Assembly: GCA_031386985.1 (NCBI GenBank)
Contig: JANNCV010000020.1
Coordinates: 186,001-250,000 of the forward strand
Origin: JANJUB01 sp031386985
Lineage (GTDB): Bacteria > Armatimonadota > Fimbriimonadia > Fimbriimonadales > Fimbriimonadaceae
Direction: 5' to 3'
Length of the DNA stretch: 64,000 nucleotides
A program made the position numbers and the translations under genes. Shown piece after piece: positions 39,888-48,907 of the stretch (its first letter is position 1; every line of letters begins with the position of its first letter). The notes beneath the pieces were generated by a model, which saw only the letters and a list, made by a program, of their open reading frames with translations, was not told the DNA's origin and ran no database searches.

Positions 39888-42299
39888 TTAAGCTCTACCC
39901 GCGCTAAATTTGACGTTTAGGAGACTTCTTATCTGGAAGAGAGTGAAGCCAATGAGAATTGTTCCCATCATCCAGGCGGCGGCGGTGGCGTAGCCAAATT
40001 TAAGGAACATGAATGCGTTCTCCCATATCTCCAGGCCCACGGTTCGGGTTGCGTTCAGAGGGCCGCCCCCAGTTAGGACGAAAACGTTTTCCATCGCTTT
40101 GAATCCGGCGATGAATACGCCGAGAAGGTTGATCATGATAAGGGGCTTGAGGCCGGGCAGGGTGATATAGCGGATTTTCTGCCACCATGTAGCCCCGTCA
40201 AGATCAGCGGCTTCGTAACGTTCGGGGGAGACGTTTTTTAACGCCGCAAGGTACAGGATGGAACCGGGGCCAGCCCCCGCCCAGATGCCCGGCAGCACCA
40301 CCGCAAACATCGCTAGCGATGGGTTTCCGAGCCAATCCACGCCTTTCGGAGCGATACCCATGCCGAGCTGGGGCGCTAGCCCATTATAGATATCAATGAA
40401 CGGTGACAGTAACGAGTTTAGAATTCCGGTCTCCGCCTTATCATAAAACTGCCGCCAAAGGAAGGCAACGACAATCGGACTGGTCATCGCAGGTAGGTAA
40501 AAGATCGTCCGGAAAAACACTTTGAACCGCGGGATTTCGTTAAGGGCGATTGCCAGGAAAACGGGAATGAAGAACCCGACGATTAGGGTTAAACCCACAT
40601 ACAAAAAGCTGTTCAATAGGGAGCGCCAGAACACGGGTTGGGAAAAAACCGCAATGAAATTGTCCAAGCCAACCCAGCGCGGAGGCTCTAGGATTCGATA
40701 ATCCTGAAAGGCGATCAGCAATCCCTTAAACAAAGGGTAGTACGACCACAATAGGATGCTTATGACCGCCGGCGCAAGGCAGAATGAAACAAAGCGGCGA
40801 ACCCGAGCCCGGCTTGTTCCGACGACCATTTGCTTTGCCTGAAACAGATCGGCTCTTCGCGCATTCCGAATGAAAAGGATTGCGGCCAGAACAACGATTA
40901 TTCCCAGGCCAATGACAAAACCGGTCGCCCATAATCGCTGTTTGGCCAGAACCTCGGGCGGAGAATAGCCGAGGAGCTTTTGGTCCATTTCCTTGGCCAC
41001 CTCGGCAAGAATTTTCTTTGCAGGAACATTGGGTTCGAGTTTCGCTCGATCAAGCGCGGCATCCAAAACGGCATACACCTGCTGCATATTCCGCCCGTAG
41101 GGCTCGGGGTGACCGGTTGTGAAAAGTGAGCGATTGGCCTCAACATAGCCTCGGTCCACCTGGGCGGCGAGATCGGGATAGCCAAATTTTTCCAGGTAAG
41201 CCGGACTCACGAGCTTGCCCATATTGAGCTCAACAAACCGCTGCGTGTTTACCCGGGCGGCTTCATCGCCACTGAAAAATTCAATAAACTTCCAGCACGC
41301 CTTGATCTTCGCGGGATCTTTTATGGTCGCGTTGATGGCCCACATCCCCGCATTGATTTCGTTAGCACGCCCGGCGGGACCGGCGGGCAGAGCGGCAACA
41401 CCCAGAATCGAAGGGTCGAGGTCGGACATGTTCAGAAGCACGTCGTTTGTATAGTCGAACCACATCGAAACCTGTCCGGTTCGGATCGCGCTTCCGCGGT
41501 CGGCGGTTAGGAGTGTGATGGGCCCAACTTGCTTGCCCGCCAAGGACATCCATGTTTCAGAAGTGAGGCGCCGATACATGCCAAGGGCTTTCTCACCAGC
41601 GGGCGATGCGATGGCGGAGTGCCAGATGCCTCCTTCGCTCGGCGCGGCGACCTCGCCGCCCGCTTGGTATACGAAGTTGCTCCAGTGATAAGCGCGGCCG
41701 CCCGTGCCACTTGAAAACACGAAGCCCGCCCGTCCAGACTTCGATTCCGTCAGCTTGCGCCCATAAGCAATCATCTCATCCCAGTTTTGGGGAGGTTTGT
41801 TAGGATCAAGCCCAGCTTCGATAAAATGGTCTTTTCGATAGTAGAGGGCCATCGCTACTTGATAGAACGGAACGGCATAGAGCTTGCCGTCATACGTTCG
41901 CAGGACTTTCTCGATGGTTGGATTCAGGCGGTTCTTCGTTGAAGGGCTGGTCGCCAGCAAGTCATCAATCGGGCGGCAGAAGCCTTGATCAATGAAGTTG
42001 TAATACTGGCGAAAGTTTACGTAGAACACATCCGGGGCGGTATCGCCCGCCATAGACATAAGGAAGCCGGACTCGCCCCGCTCTCCGGTGAGCTCAAGCC
42101 CCCCAGCGTTCACGACGCGGATATCTGGGTTCTTGCGTTGGAATTCTTCAAAAACGGCGCGGCGAGCAATGGAGCGGGGGTCGGTAGCTTCCTTTGGCGG
42201 TAATCCCTGGGCCGGACCCGCCATCATGCGCAAGAGGGTTTGCCCTTGAGTGAAGCCGAGGGCCGGAACGAGGCAAAGGAGCAAGCTCCAAACGCGCAT
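39888..42299 (-). CDS. Fused sugar ABC solute-binding protein and permease
   Basis: 803 residues. Signal peptide MRVWSLLLCLVPALGFTQG, then a family 1 solute-binding domain (about 20-440: RRAVFEEFQRKNPDIRVV, DTAPDVFYVNF, YGRKLTESKSGRAGFVFSSG, GMWAINATIKDPAKIKACWKFIEFF), a membrane helix (about 455-475), and a MalF-type permease (about 500-803) with six helices and the EAA loop ERYEAADLDGATWWQKIRYI that docks the ATPase. In most bacteria these are separate proteins. The second permease (MalG type) and the ATPase are not in the window. Lies 18 bases after lexA on the same strand and directly before pyrD. Confidence 0.9.
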   Translation of the reverse strand: MRVWSLLLCLVPALGFTQGQTLLRMMAGPAQGLPPKEATDPRSIARRAVFEEFQRKNPDIRVVNAGGLELTGERGESGFLMSMAGDTAPDVFYVNFRQYYNFIDQGFCRPIDDLLATSPSTKNRLNPTIEKVLRTYDGKLYAVPFYQVAMALYYRKDHFIEAGLDPNKPPQNWDEMIAYGRKLTESKSGRAGFVFSSGTGGRAYHWSNFVYQAGGEVAAPSEGGIWHSAIASPAGEKALGMYRRLTSETWMSLAGKQVGPITLLTADRGSAIRTGQVSMWFDYTNDVLLNMSDLDPSILGVAALPAGPAGRANEINAGMWAINATIKDPAKIKACWKFIEFFSGDEAARVNTQRFVELNMGKLVSPAYLEKFGYPDLAAQVDRGYVEANRSLFTTGHPEPYGRNMQQVYAVLDAALDRAKLEPNVPAKKILAEVAKEMDQKLLGYSPPEVLAKQRLWATGFVIGLGIIVVLAAILFIRNARRADLFQAKQMVVGTSRARVRRFVSFCLAPAVISILLWSYYPLFKGLLIAFQDYRILEPPRWVGLDNFIAVFSQPVFWRSLLNSFLYVGLTLIVGFFIPVFLAIALNEIPRFKVFFRTIFYLPAMTSPIVVAFLWRQFYDKAETGILNSLLSPFIDIYNGLAPQLGMGIAPKGVDWLGNPSLAMFAVVLPGIWAGAGPGSILYLAALKNVSPERYEAADLDGATWWQKIRYITLPGLKPLIMINLLGVFIAGFKAMENVFVLTGGGPLNATRTVGLEIWENAFMFLKFGYATAAAWMMGTILIGFTLFQIRSLLNVKFSAGRA

Positions 42300-42317
42300 G
42301 CCCTTTATTTTGCCGTG

Positions 42318-42947
42318 TTAGAAGGCTAAGTTGTCGTAATCGCGGATGAGACCGACGACGCGGCCCAAGACGAACGCATTTTCGGATTCAATTACGATCG
42401 GATCGTAACTTGGATTGGCGGGCATAAGCCGAACTGCGTCTCGATCAAAATGGATCCGTTTGATGGTGGCATCTCCATCTATCAAAACTGCAACCAGATC
42501 GCCGTGGTTAGCCGTTTTCTGTTGCTTGATCACCACGATATCGCGGGGATTGATGCCTTCACCTGACATCGAGTCACCTCGAACCCTTAAGCAATAGGCG
42601 CTTTCGGCACTCTTGACCATGCCAAGAGGGATGGGAATCATGTCCTCAATATGCTCTTGGGCATGAATCGGCACGCCGGCTGCGATGGAGCCCAGCAAGG
42701 GCAACATAAGTGTCTGTCCCGCGGGTTGATAATCGGGGTGAGTGACCTTGATTGAGCGGGGTGTGTTGTTTCTTTCGATGTACCCTTTCTTTTCGAGGGC
42801 ATCCAAGTGAACCGTGACCCCCCGGAGCGAGCCGATCTCAAAGTGGCTTCCAATTTCGCGAATTGAAGGCGGATAACCGTTCTTTTGCGCGTACTCCAGC
42901 AAGTATTGCAAAATCATCTGTTGGCGTTGCGTCAATCCTTTGGCCAT
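42318..42947 (-). CDS. lexA: SOS repressor LexA
   Basis: 209 residues. N-terminal winged helix (TQRQQMILQYLLEYAQKNGYPPSIREIGSHFEIGSLRGVTVHLDALEKKGYI), self-cleavage site Ala-Gly in SIAAGVPI (about 87-88), Ser in RGDSMSGEGI (about 122) and Lys in GDATIKRIHF (about 160), the full autoprotease set. RecA-activated cleavage derepresses DNA repair genes. ATG at 42947 has AAAGGAG five bases before it; GTG at 42953 is less likely. Its promoter carries palindromes that fit self-repression. Heads the lexA-transporter-pyrD run. Confidence 0.96.
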   Translation of the reverse strand: MAKGLTQRQQMILQYLLEYAQKNGYPPSIREIGSHFEIGSLRGVTVHLDALEKKGYIERNNTPRSIKVTHPDYQPAGQTLMLPLLGSIAAGVPIHAQEHIEDMIPIPLGMVKSAESAYCLRVRGDSMSGEGINPRDIVVIKQQKTANHGDLVAVLIDGDATIKRIHFDRDAVRLMPANPSYDPIVIESENAFVLGRVVGLIRDYDNLAF

Positions 42948-42967
42948 GATCACTCCTTTGGTAAACG

Positions 42968-43014
42968 GGTGTTCACCATTTGTGTAGACGGATTATACAC
43001 CAGTTTGCGTCTAC
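42968..43014 (-). promoter_or_regulatory. lexA promoter with overlapping palindromes (candidate LexA operator)
   Basis: On the minus strand a perfect TATAAT (42997-42992) lies inside GTGTA-N9-TACAC (42982-43000). A second inverted repeat, GTAGACG (42984-42990) / CGTCTAC (43008-43014), spans the same -10. Downstream is a perfect ten-base palindrome GGTGTTCACC (42968-42977). Any of these could be the LexA box; the sequence differs from the CTGT-N8-ACAG and GAAC-N4-GTTC types. Confidence 0.6.
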
Positions 43015-43080
43015 TTTTGTTTGTGCGCCATAATTGTGTGAGATTGCTGATTAATTTCAGCGAGATGAGGCTAAAAGAAA

Positions 43081-44865
43081 TTGTCAGTTAATAAATTGCG
43101 TGAGATGGTTGAGGAGGGACCCGGATGCCGGATTCTTCTCGGAATTGTTATGTTTCTACTCCTAGCGAGCTTCGCTCTGACCGGCAATTGCGGGTCACTA
43201 ATGGGTAATCAGAACTCCGGTCAAGGCCAGATTACACCGGGTGAGGGCATTGCCGAGATAAATGGGGCGAAAGTGAGTGCCTCGGTGTTTCAGCGGGTTT
43301 ATGATGATTCCATCAAGCAATACGCCCAACAGGGCATGACCGCTCTTCCCGCTTTTTTTGAGGCCACGATTTACAACAATGCGATGGAGCAAGCGGTTAA
43401 CTCGACCATGCTAATCGAGCTTTGCAAGCGAGAAAACGTCAGCCTTGATGGCGACGCCATTGCAAAAAACCTTGCCGAACAAACCCTGCAAGCGTTCGCC
43501 GGGCAAAAAGAGGCTTGGATAACTGAGAAAAAGCTTAAGCCAAATGCAACAAATGCCGAGTTTCAAGCCCTATATTTGAAACTCAATAAGCGCTCAACCG
43601 ATGATATCCTCAAGCAAAACACGGATTTGGAGCAAATCAACAAAATGCTGGATGGAGCTCAAGGCGATGAAGTTCGGGCAAGCTTCGCTAACGGCCTTCT
43701 CATCGCCCACTTCAAGGCAAAAATCCCCGCCAGCGATGAAGACCTTAAGAAGACCTACAACGTTTTCGTTGGAAAGAAAATTGTGTTGAAGCCGGAAAAA
43801 CACCCCGGGGTTGACCTTGTCAAGAAACTTGAAGGAATCAAAAAGGACATCGAATCAGGCAAGTTAAAGTTTGAAGATGCGATGGATGCCCAATCCGATG
43901 AAGAACCCGCTAAGGGGAAGAAGATACACGATAATACAATGGAGATTGATGGGACGACGGCTTCGGTAGATCCAAGCTACGCCCCGGTCACAAGCCTGAA
44001 GCCGGGAGAAATGGTTGTATTGAATTTTCCGAATTCACGCGATCTCTATCGGCTCGATATGGTGCGAGTAGATCTGCCCGCTGACTTTGCAACCAAGAAG
44101 GAACAATACAAAAACCAATACACCGAAACAAAAGCCATTGATAAAATGCAAAAAGGGATTGATGGATTGAAGGCAGAGAAAGGCCTCATCAAGTGGCATA
44201 ACGAGGCTTTTCGCGCTCTCTACGAGTACGCGCGATTCGAGAGCGATCAAAAGAATTTCTCTCTCGATCCGGCCACTCGAAAGGCGACGTATGAAGGGTT
44301 CATCGAAACCTCGAAGAAAATCAACGCGAACGACGAGATGGGTAAACGAATCGCCGCCGTCGTCGCCTATCAATCCTTCGAAAAGATCTACTCAGCCACC
44401 CCGTCGGCAGAGCAAGGCGCTCTCGCCGAGCGAAGGATCGAAGTATTTGGTGATTACGCGCAAGCTAGCAATAATGTTGACCTGATGCTTGAAGTCGCCG
44501 GCCTATGCGCCACGATGAAGCAGCCAGAGAAACTTAACGATTGGCTGGGACGCGCGATTGAAGGAATATCCGGCAAATTCGATGAAAACGCGAAAAAAGC
44601 CCACGATAATATTTCAAAACGAATAGATTCGGAAGTCAAATCGAAGCTGTTAACGGCGAAAATGGCAAGCGAGTTGCGCGCGAAACTTGCCGATTGGCGC
44701 ACCGAAAAACTTGATGACGACAAGTTTATGGCCGAGGAAAAAGCAAAAGCCGACAAGCAGGCCGCGATTGATAAGGCCGAAGCCGACAAGCTCCAACGCG
44801 AAGAAGCCGCTCAAATCGAGAAGGAAAAGGCCGAAGCGGCCAAGAAACCCAAGGCCGGTAAATGA
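43081..44865 (+). CDS. SurA/PpiD-like exported chaperone with C-terminal helical extension
   Basis: 594 residues. One N-terminal membrane helix (CRILLGIVMFLLLASFALTG), then a SurA_N-like domain (AEINGAKVSASVFQRVYDDSI, YNNAMEQAVNSTMLIELCKRE, about 55-220), a parvulin-like region (about 235-330: GKKIVLKPEKHPGV, IESGKLKFEDAMDAQSDEE, SLKPGEMVVLNF, YRLDMVRV) with several usual catalytic positions not clear, and a long helical part with an A-, E- and K-rich coiled coil at the end. Probably a periplasmic folding factor anchored in the inner membrane. TTG start at 43081; ATG at 43105 is possible. Overlaps rsmI by ATGA. Confidence 0.75.
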   Translation: MSVNKLREMVEEGPGCRILLGIVMFLLLASFALTGNCGSLMGNQNSGQGQITPGEGIAEINGAKVSASVFQRVYDDSIKQYAQQGMTALPAFFEATIYNNAMEQAVNSTMLIELCKRENVSLDGDAIAKNLAEQTLQAFAGQKEAWITEKKLKPNATNAEFQALYLKLNKRSTDDILKQNTDLEQINKMLDGAQGDEVRASFANGLLIAHFKAKIPASDEDLKKTYNVFVGKKIVLKPEKHPGVDLVKKLEGIKKDIESGKLKFEDAMDAQSDEEPAKGKKIHDNTMEIDGTTASVDPSYAPVTSLKPGEMVVLNFPNSRDLYRLDMVRVDLPADFATKKEQYKNQYTETKAIDKMQKGIDGLKAEKGLIKWHNEAFRALYEYARFESDQKNFSLDPATRKATYEGFIETSKKINANDEMGKRIAAVVAYQSFEKIYSATPSAEQGALAERRIEVFGDYAQASNNVDLMLEVAGLCATMKQPEKLNDWLGRAIEGISGKFDENAKKAHDNISKRIDSEVKSKLLTAKMASELRAKLADWRTEKLDDDKFMAEEKAKADKQAAIDKAEADKLQREEAAQIEKEKAEAAKKPKAGK

Positions 44866-45557
44866 GTTCGGGCCGATTGGTCCTGGTTGCTACGCCAATA
44901 GGCAATCTCCAGGACCTTTCGGCTCGTGCGGTAAGCGCCCTCGGCGAAGCTGATTTCTGGATCGTTGAAGACACCCGCGTCAGTGGCAAGCTGCTCATGG
45001 TTTTGTCCCTCAAGAAACCTATGCGGGTGCTCAATGAGCACACTCCTGATCACAAAGTGGCAGCCTACGCTAAGGAACTTTCTGAAGGCGCAACGGTTGC
45101 GTTGCTTACGGACGGAGGCTGCCCCAGCATTAGTGACCCTGGAGCTCGACTCGTTGACCTTTGTGCCGAGCAAGGGATTGAGATTGACTCAATCCCGGGG
45201 GCTTCGGCGGTCACCAACGCGCTCGCGCTGAGCGGGTTTTTCGCCCAACAATTTGCCTTTTTGGGGTTTCCTGGGCGAAAACCGGGTGATATCCGCGCCT
45301 TATTTCAACCATTCGCAGACTCAACGCTCACCCTTGTCTTTTTTGAATCTCCGTTTCGCTTCATGAAAACCTTGGAGATTGTGGCCGACACCGTCGGAGA
45401 CCGCCGAATCGTAATTTGTCGGGAAATGACCAAGTTGCATCAGCAGATTATCCGTGGAAATTTGCAAAACCTAGCAGAAATGCGTGAAATCGGACAAAAA
45501 GGTGAGTTCACAATCGTAATTGAGGGTAGAAGACGCAATCGGGTTGCCGAACATTAA
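44862..45557 (+). CDS. rsmI: 16S rRNA (cytidine-1402-2'-O)-methyltransferase RsmI
   Basis: 231 residues, on the short side of the family. Methylates the ribose of C1402 in 16S rRNA. Tetrapyrrole-methylase fold: RLVLVATPIGNLQDLSARAVSALGEADFWIVEDTRVSGKLL, NEHTPDHKV, LLTDGGCPSISDPGARLVDLC, IPGASAVTNALALSG, FLGFPGRKPGD, FFESPFRFMKTL, CREMTKLHQQIIRGN. The usual C-terminal domain is mostly missing, which is common in some phyla. Start overlaps the SurA-like gene (ATGA). Confidence 0.94.
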   Translation: MSSGRLVLVATPIGNLQDLSARAVSALGEADFWIVEDTRVSGKLLMVLSLKKPMRVLNEHTPDHKVAAYAKELSEGATVALLTDGGCPSISDPGARLVDLCAEQGIEIDSIPGASAVTNALALSGFFAQQFAFLGFPGRKPGDIRALFQPFADSTLTLVFFESPFRFMKTLEIVADTVGDRRIVICREMTKLHQQIIRGNLQNLAEMREIGQKGEFTIVIEGRRRNRVAEH

Positions 45558-45588
45558 TGATGTGCTAAACTGGAGGCGTCACGACTCC

Positions 45589-46569
45589 ATGGATGGAACC
45601 ATGCTAAGGAACAACTTACGACTCACGAAAGCAGCAATTTCACTGGCTGTAATGCTTGCCTGTTTGGTTCCGGCTGCACTCGCCCAAGTTTCAGTGTCGG
45701 CCTACAAGATCAAACCCCACGATGTCATCAGCATTTCGGTTTATAACGAAGGGCAAATCAACCAAGTTACTCAAGAGGTAACGCCCGATGGTCGTATCAG
45801 CGCGCCTTTCGCAAGGCTTATTGAGGTTGCGGGCAAAACACCGGATGACATTCAAGCTGAACTCATCGAGATTTACAAAACGGTCTTGCACTTAAAAGAT
45901 CCAAAAGTGGCCGTCATCATCGTAAGATTTAGCCCAATTCGGGCTTCAGTTTCGGGTCAGGTATTCAATCCCGGAACCTACGAAGATTTTCGCCCGGCGG
46001 ATGATTTGATGATGCTACTCTCACGTGGTGGGGGTGCAAATCTCAATCAGAAAGCGAACCTGAAGCGAGCCATGCTGACGCGCCGCAACTCCAACGAAGT
46101 TATTCCGATTGACTTGGATGCCTTGCTTCACAAAGGCGACACTTCCCAAAATTACAAGCTTGAAGATGGCGATAGCCTTTTCGTTCCTCAGATTGAGGAG
46201 CCTTTCGTGAAGATTCAGGGTGCAGTACAGCGACCCGGAGTTTATGAATATCCCGCTATCGGAAGGTATCGGCTCTCGGACGTCATCTCGATGGCGGGCG
46301 GGGGCATTCGCACCCTCACAAAATTCAGCGATGTTTTGATCATTCGACGCTCACCCTTGAACCCGACGGCGCCGGTTTTCATGAAAGCGAACTATGTTCG
46401 TTTGATTCGAAACCATGATTACACGCAAGATATCGAACTCAAGCCTGGGGACTTGGTATACGTTTCCGAAACAAAAACTCCGGACGCTGCTCAGTTGGGC
46501 CAAATCCTGAACACGTTCTTCATCGTAGACCGATTCATTACGGGCGGACTCTTCGGATTTAACTTCTAA
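45589..46569 (+). CDS. Polysaccharide export outer-membrane protein (Wza/SLBB family)
   Basis: 326 residues. Signal peptide (RLTKAAISLAVMLACLVPAALAQ), then the poly_export domain YKIKPHDVISISVYNEGQIN, TQEVTPDGRISAPFARLIEVAGKTPDDIQAEL, and two SLBB domains (VSGQVFNPGTYEDFRPADDLMMLLSRGGG and IQGAVQRPGVYEYPAIGRYRLSDVISMAGG). Forms or lines the outer-membrane pore for capsule or exopolysaccharide. ATG at 45589, with GGAGG 12 bases before it; ATG 45601 possible. No glycosyltransferase cluster is adjacent. Overlaps the convergent gene by four bases. Confidence 0.88.
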   Translation: MDGTMLRNNLRLTKAAISLAVMLACLVPAALAQVSVSAYKIKPHDVISISVYNEGQINQVTQEVTPDGRISAPFARLIEVAGKTPDDIQAELIEIYKTVLHLKDPKVAVIIVRFSPIRASVSGQVFNPGTYEDFRPADDLMMLLSRGGGANLNQKANLKRAMLTRRNSNEVIPIDLDALLHKGDTSQNYKLEDGDSLFVPQIEEPFVKIQGAVQRPGVYEYPAIGRYRLSDVISMAGGGIRTLTKFSDVLIIRRSPLNPTAPVFMKANYVRLIRNHDYTQDIELKPGDLVYVSETKTPDAAQLGQILNTFFIVDRFITGGLFGFNF

Positions 46570-47273
46570 GGGCGAAGCGAGACAACCAACATATTGCAAA
46601 GCCGGCGTCCTGGCGAGATCAGCATCGCGCCGTCGTAATAGAAACAGGTTGAAGTGCCGCCGTCGAAGCTTATGCCGCTCACAACTCCGCGGGACTTCAT
46701 CGCCGTCCCGAGTTCACTCAGACTCACTTTGTTGACGGTTGCAACAGCGACGAGCTTCCCGCTCTTGGTGAGTCCCAGCCCAATGCGGGCGGCTCGACCC
46801 CAAATGGCGGCATCCTTAAACCACTGCGCTTTTGGATTCGGGCATACCTTACCGGCTGAAATCACTCGTACTCCGCCCCGTAATCCATATTGGAACATGC
46901 CCCAATCGTAGGCTTCTTTGAAGCGAGCATCAAAGATCGTTACGGTTCCATCATAACCAACCCCGATTCCGGAGCCGCGGTTTCCGCGAGCAAGAAGCTC
47001 CCCGTTAACCAGAACATCTGCAACTGGCGTCTGTGATTTTGGCCCAAAGAAAGTTCCAGTCATCGCAAACACCGGTTGCTCACGGCTGATCAAGCTCCAT
47101 ACACTAGTAAGTTGGCGATTATGAATCGTCTTGATCTGGGCAACCCCAGCGGTTAGATCAACCTGGACCATGTGATAGCCAGCTCGACCAGAGCGAAACG
47201 TCTCATAGGCAACAGAGTCTGACTTTGCGGACGTGATCGCGAGCAGCGGAAATGCAAAGAAGGGCATACGCAA
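46566..47273 (-). CDS. Phosphodiester glycosidase (NAGPA) domain protein, exported
   Basis: 235 residues. A weak signal peptide (RMPFFAFPLLAITSAKS), then the NAGPA domain: VFAMTGTFFGPKSQTPVAD, GELLARGNRGSGIGVGYDGTV, RAARIGLGLTKSGKLVAVATV, GISFDGGTSTCFYYDG. Bacterial members cleave GlcNAc-1-phosphodiester or related linkages of cell-wall or exopolysaccharide. Convergent with the polysaccharide export gene, sharing four bases, so a shared role in polysaccharide turnover is plausible. A hairpin lies upstream. Confidence 0.8.
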   Translation of the reverse strand: MRMPFFAFPLLAITSAKSDSVAYETFRSGRAGYHMVQVDLTAGVAQIKTIHNRQLTSVWSLISREQPVFAMTGTFFGPKSQTPVADVLVNGELLARGNRGSGIGVGYDGTVTIFDARFKEAYDWGMFQYGLRGGVRVISAGKVCPNPKAQWFKDAAIWGRAARIGLGLTKSGKLVAVATVNKVSLSELGTAMKSRGVVSGISFDGGTSTCFYYDGAMLISPGRRLCNMLVVSLRP

Positions 47274-47307
47274 TCAAGCATTGTCCACAATTAACGCGGT
47301 TTATCCA

Positions 47308-47326
47308 AGCTTTTTTGCAAAAAGCT
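47308..47326. other. Perfect stem-loop between divergent genes
   Basis: AGCTTTTT-TGC-AAAAAGCT, an eight-base-pair stem in the 80 bases between the NAGPA gene and the AAA ATPase gene. Both genes point away, so it is not a terminator for either; it may be a leader hairpin or protein-binding site. Confidence 0.45.
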
Positions 47327-47353
47327 AGTCATTTCGATGAGAATTGACTAAAT

Positions 47354-48907
47354 TTGAGCCAAATTCCTCACTCGAGGCAAAACATCCTTCAAAATGATCA
47401 GGTGGTTGAGGCTCTTGCTGAAATTGATGTTTTGATACGTGCGAAGTATCCAATTCTCTATGTGATGTCATGGGAGGAGCGGCGCGTGGAGGAGGGCTTG
47501 GGGCAGGTTTGTAAAGACCTCAAGCGAACGCTTCACTCTTGGAGCCTGACTCAGGGGATGAAGCCGCAGGTTGTTAGAACCTCGGGACCCGCTAGCCCAG
47601 GAACACTACCCGGCGAGCTCGAAGCCCTCGCCTTAGTTCACGAAGCGCCTGAATTCACCGTATTCCTGCTCAAAGATTTTCACCCGTATCTGCGCGATTC
47701 GCGCGTGATTCGGCTATTGCGTGACCTTGCTGTAAGATTGCGAGGCAAGGCACAAACGCTTATCCTGATGGGTCCAACGTTGGTTTTGCCAATGGAACTG
47801 GAGAAGGACATCACCGTCGTAGATTTTCCGCTTCCAAGTGCGGTTGACATCGAAAAAATGTTGGCAAGCTGTATTGAGGTGGTTAAGGCGAACCCCAACG
47901 TAGACACCACGCTTACGGACGCGGCGCGAGAGACCATAATCAAATCAGCCCAGGGACTTACCCTGGATGAAATCGAGTCGGTGCTCGCGCGAAGCCTCGT
48001 TGAGAAGAAAAAATTTGATATCGAGGTCATCCTCGAAGAGAAGAAGCAAATCGTTCGTAAATCCGGCTTGCTTGAATACTATCCCGCGCAGAACAACATG
48101 GCCGATGTGGGCGGAATGGAGCTTCTAAAGGAATGGCTGGCGAAGCGCTCGAAGAGTTTCACGGATAAGGCCAAGGATTTCGGCATCCCCTCGCCAAAGG
48201 GCGTTTTGATTCTAGGGGTCCAGGGGTGCGGGAAGTCGCTGTTGGCGAAGGCTATCGCTAACGAATGGAATCTGCCGATGCTCAAGCTGGATGTAGGGCG
48301 CATTTTTGGCTCCCTGGTGGGCCAGAGCGAAGAGAACATCCGCAAAGCCATAAATGTATCGGAGTCCGTCGCTCCGTGCGTTCTATGGGCGGATGAGCTG
48401 GAAAAGGGGTTTGCCGGAGTTTCCGGTAGCGGTGTAGGGGATAGCGGTACGACGGCCCGAGTGTTCGCGACGTTTCTGACGTGGATGCAAGAGAAAACCA
48501 AGCCCGTCTTCCTCATCGCTACGGCGAACGATGTTTCCGCTCTTCCCCCGGAAATGCTCCGAAAAGGACGATTTGACGAAATTTTCTTCGTTGACCTCCC
48601 CGATCTATCGGAGCGGGAGTCTATTTTCGCTATCCATCTCAAGAAGCGCAAGCGCGATGTAACCTTGTTTGACCTCAAAAAGTTGGCAAAGAGCACCAAG
48701 GGCTTCAGCGGAGCTGAGATTGAGCAAGTGATCGTGAGTGCGCTTTATGCGGCTTTTGATGCCGACCGTGAACTGAGCCAAGAAGATCTCGTCAGCGAAG
48801 TTAAGAACCTCGTGCCATTGAGCGTGATGATGCGCGAAGATATTGCGGAGTTGCGAGAATGGGCGACCCTACGAACCCGGCCCGCGAGCAAACAGGACGG
48901 GGACTAG
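47354..48907 (+). CDS. Ycf46-like AAA+ ATPase
   Basis: 517 residues. N-terminal 240 residues are a degenerate ATPase-like region (AEIDVLIRAKYPILYVMSWEE, LKDFHPYL, LILMGPTLVLPMELEKDI) as in Ycf46 proteins. The AAA+ core (about 265-480): Walker A LGVQGCGKSLLAKAIA (about 292), pore-like GSLVGQSEENIRKAI, Walker B CVLWADELEKGF, sensor LIATANDVSALPPEMLRKGRFDEIFFVDLP with the arginine finger. Ycf46-type proteins are poorly understood and have been linked to carbon-uptake regulation in cyanobacteria. TTG start at 47354. Overlaps the polysaccharide deacetylase by 107 bases, tail to tail. Confidence 0.85.
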   Translation: MSQIPHSRQNILQNDQVVEALAEIDVLIRAKYPILYVMSWEERRVEEGLGQVCKDLKRTLHSWSLTQGMKPQVVRTSGPASPGTLPGELEALALVHEAPEFTVFLLKDFHPYLRDSRVIRLLRDLAVRLRGKAQTLILMGPTLVLPMELEKDITVVDFPLPSAVDIEKMLASCIEVVKANPNVDTTLTDAARETIIKSAQGLTLDEIESVLARSLVEKKKFDIEVILEEKKQIVRKSGLLEYYPAQNNMADVGGMELLKEWLAKRSKSFTDKAKDFGIPSPKGVLILGVQGCGKSLLAKAIANEWNLPMLKLDVGRIFGSLVGQSEENIRKAINVSESVAPCVLWADELEKGFAGVSGSGVGDSGTTARVFATFLTWMQEKTKPVFLIATANDVSALPPEMLRKGRFDEIFFVDLPDLSERESIFAIHLKKRKRDVTLFDLKKLAKSTKGFSGAEIEQVIVSALYAAFDADRELSQEDLVSEVKNLVPLSVMMREDIAELREWATLRTRPASKQDGD

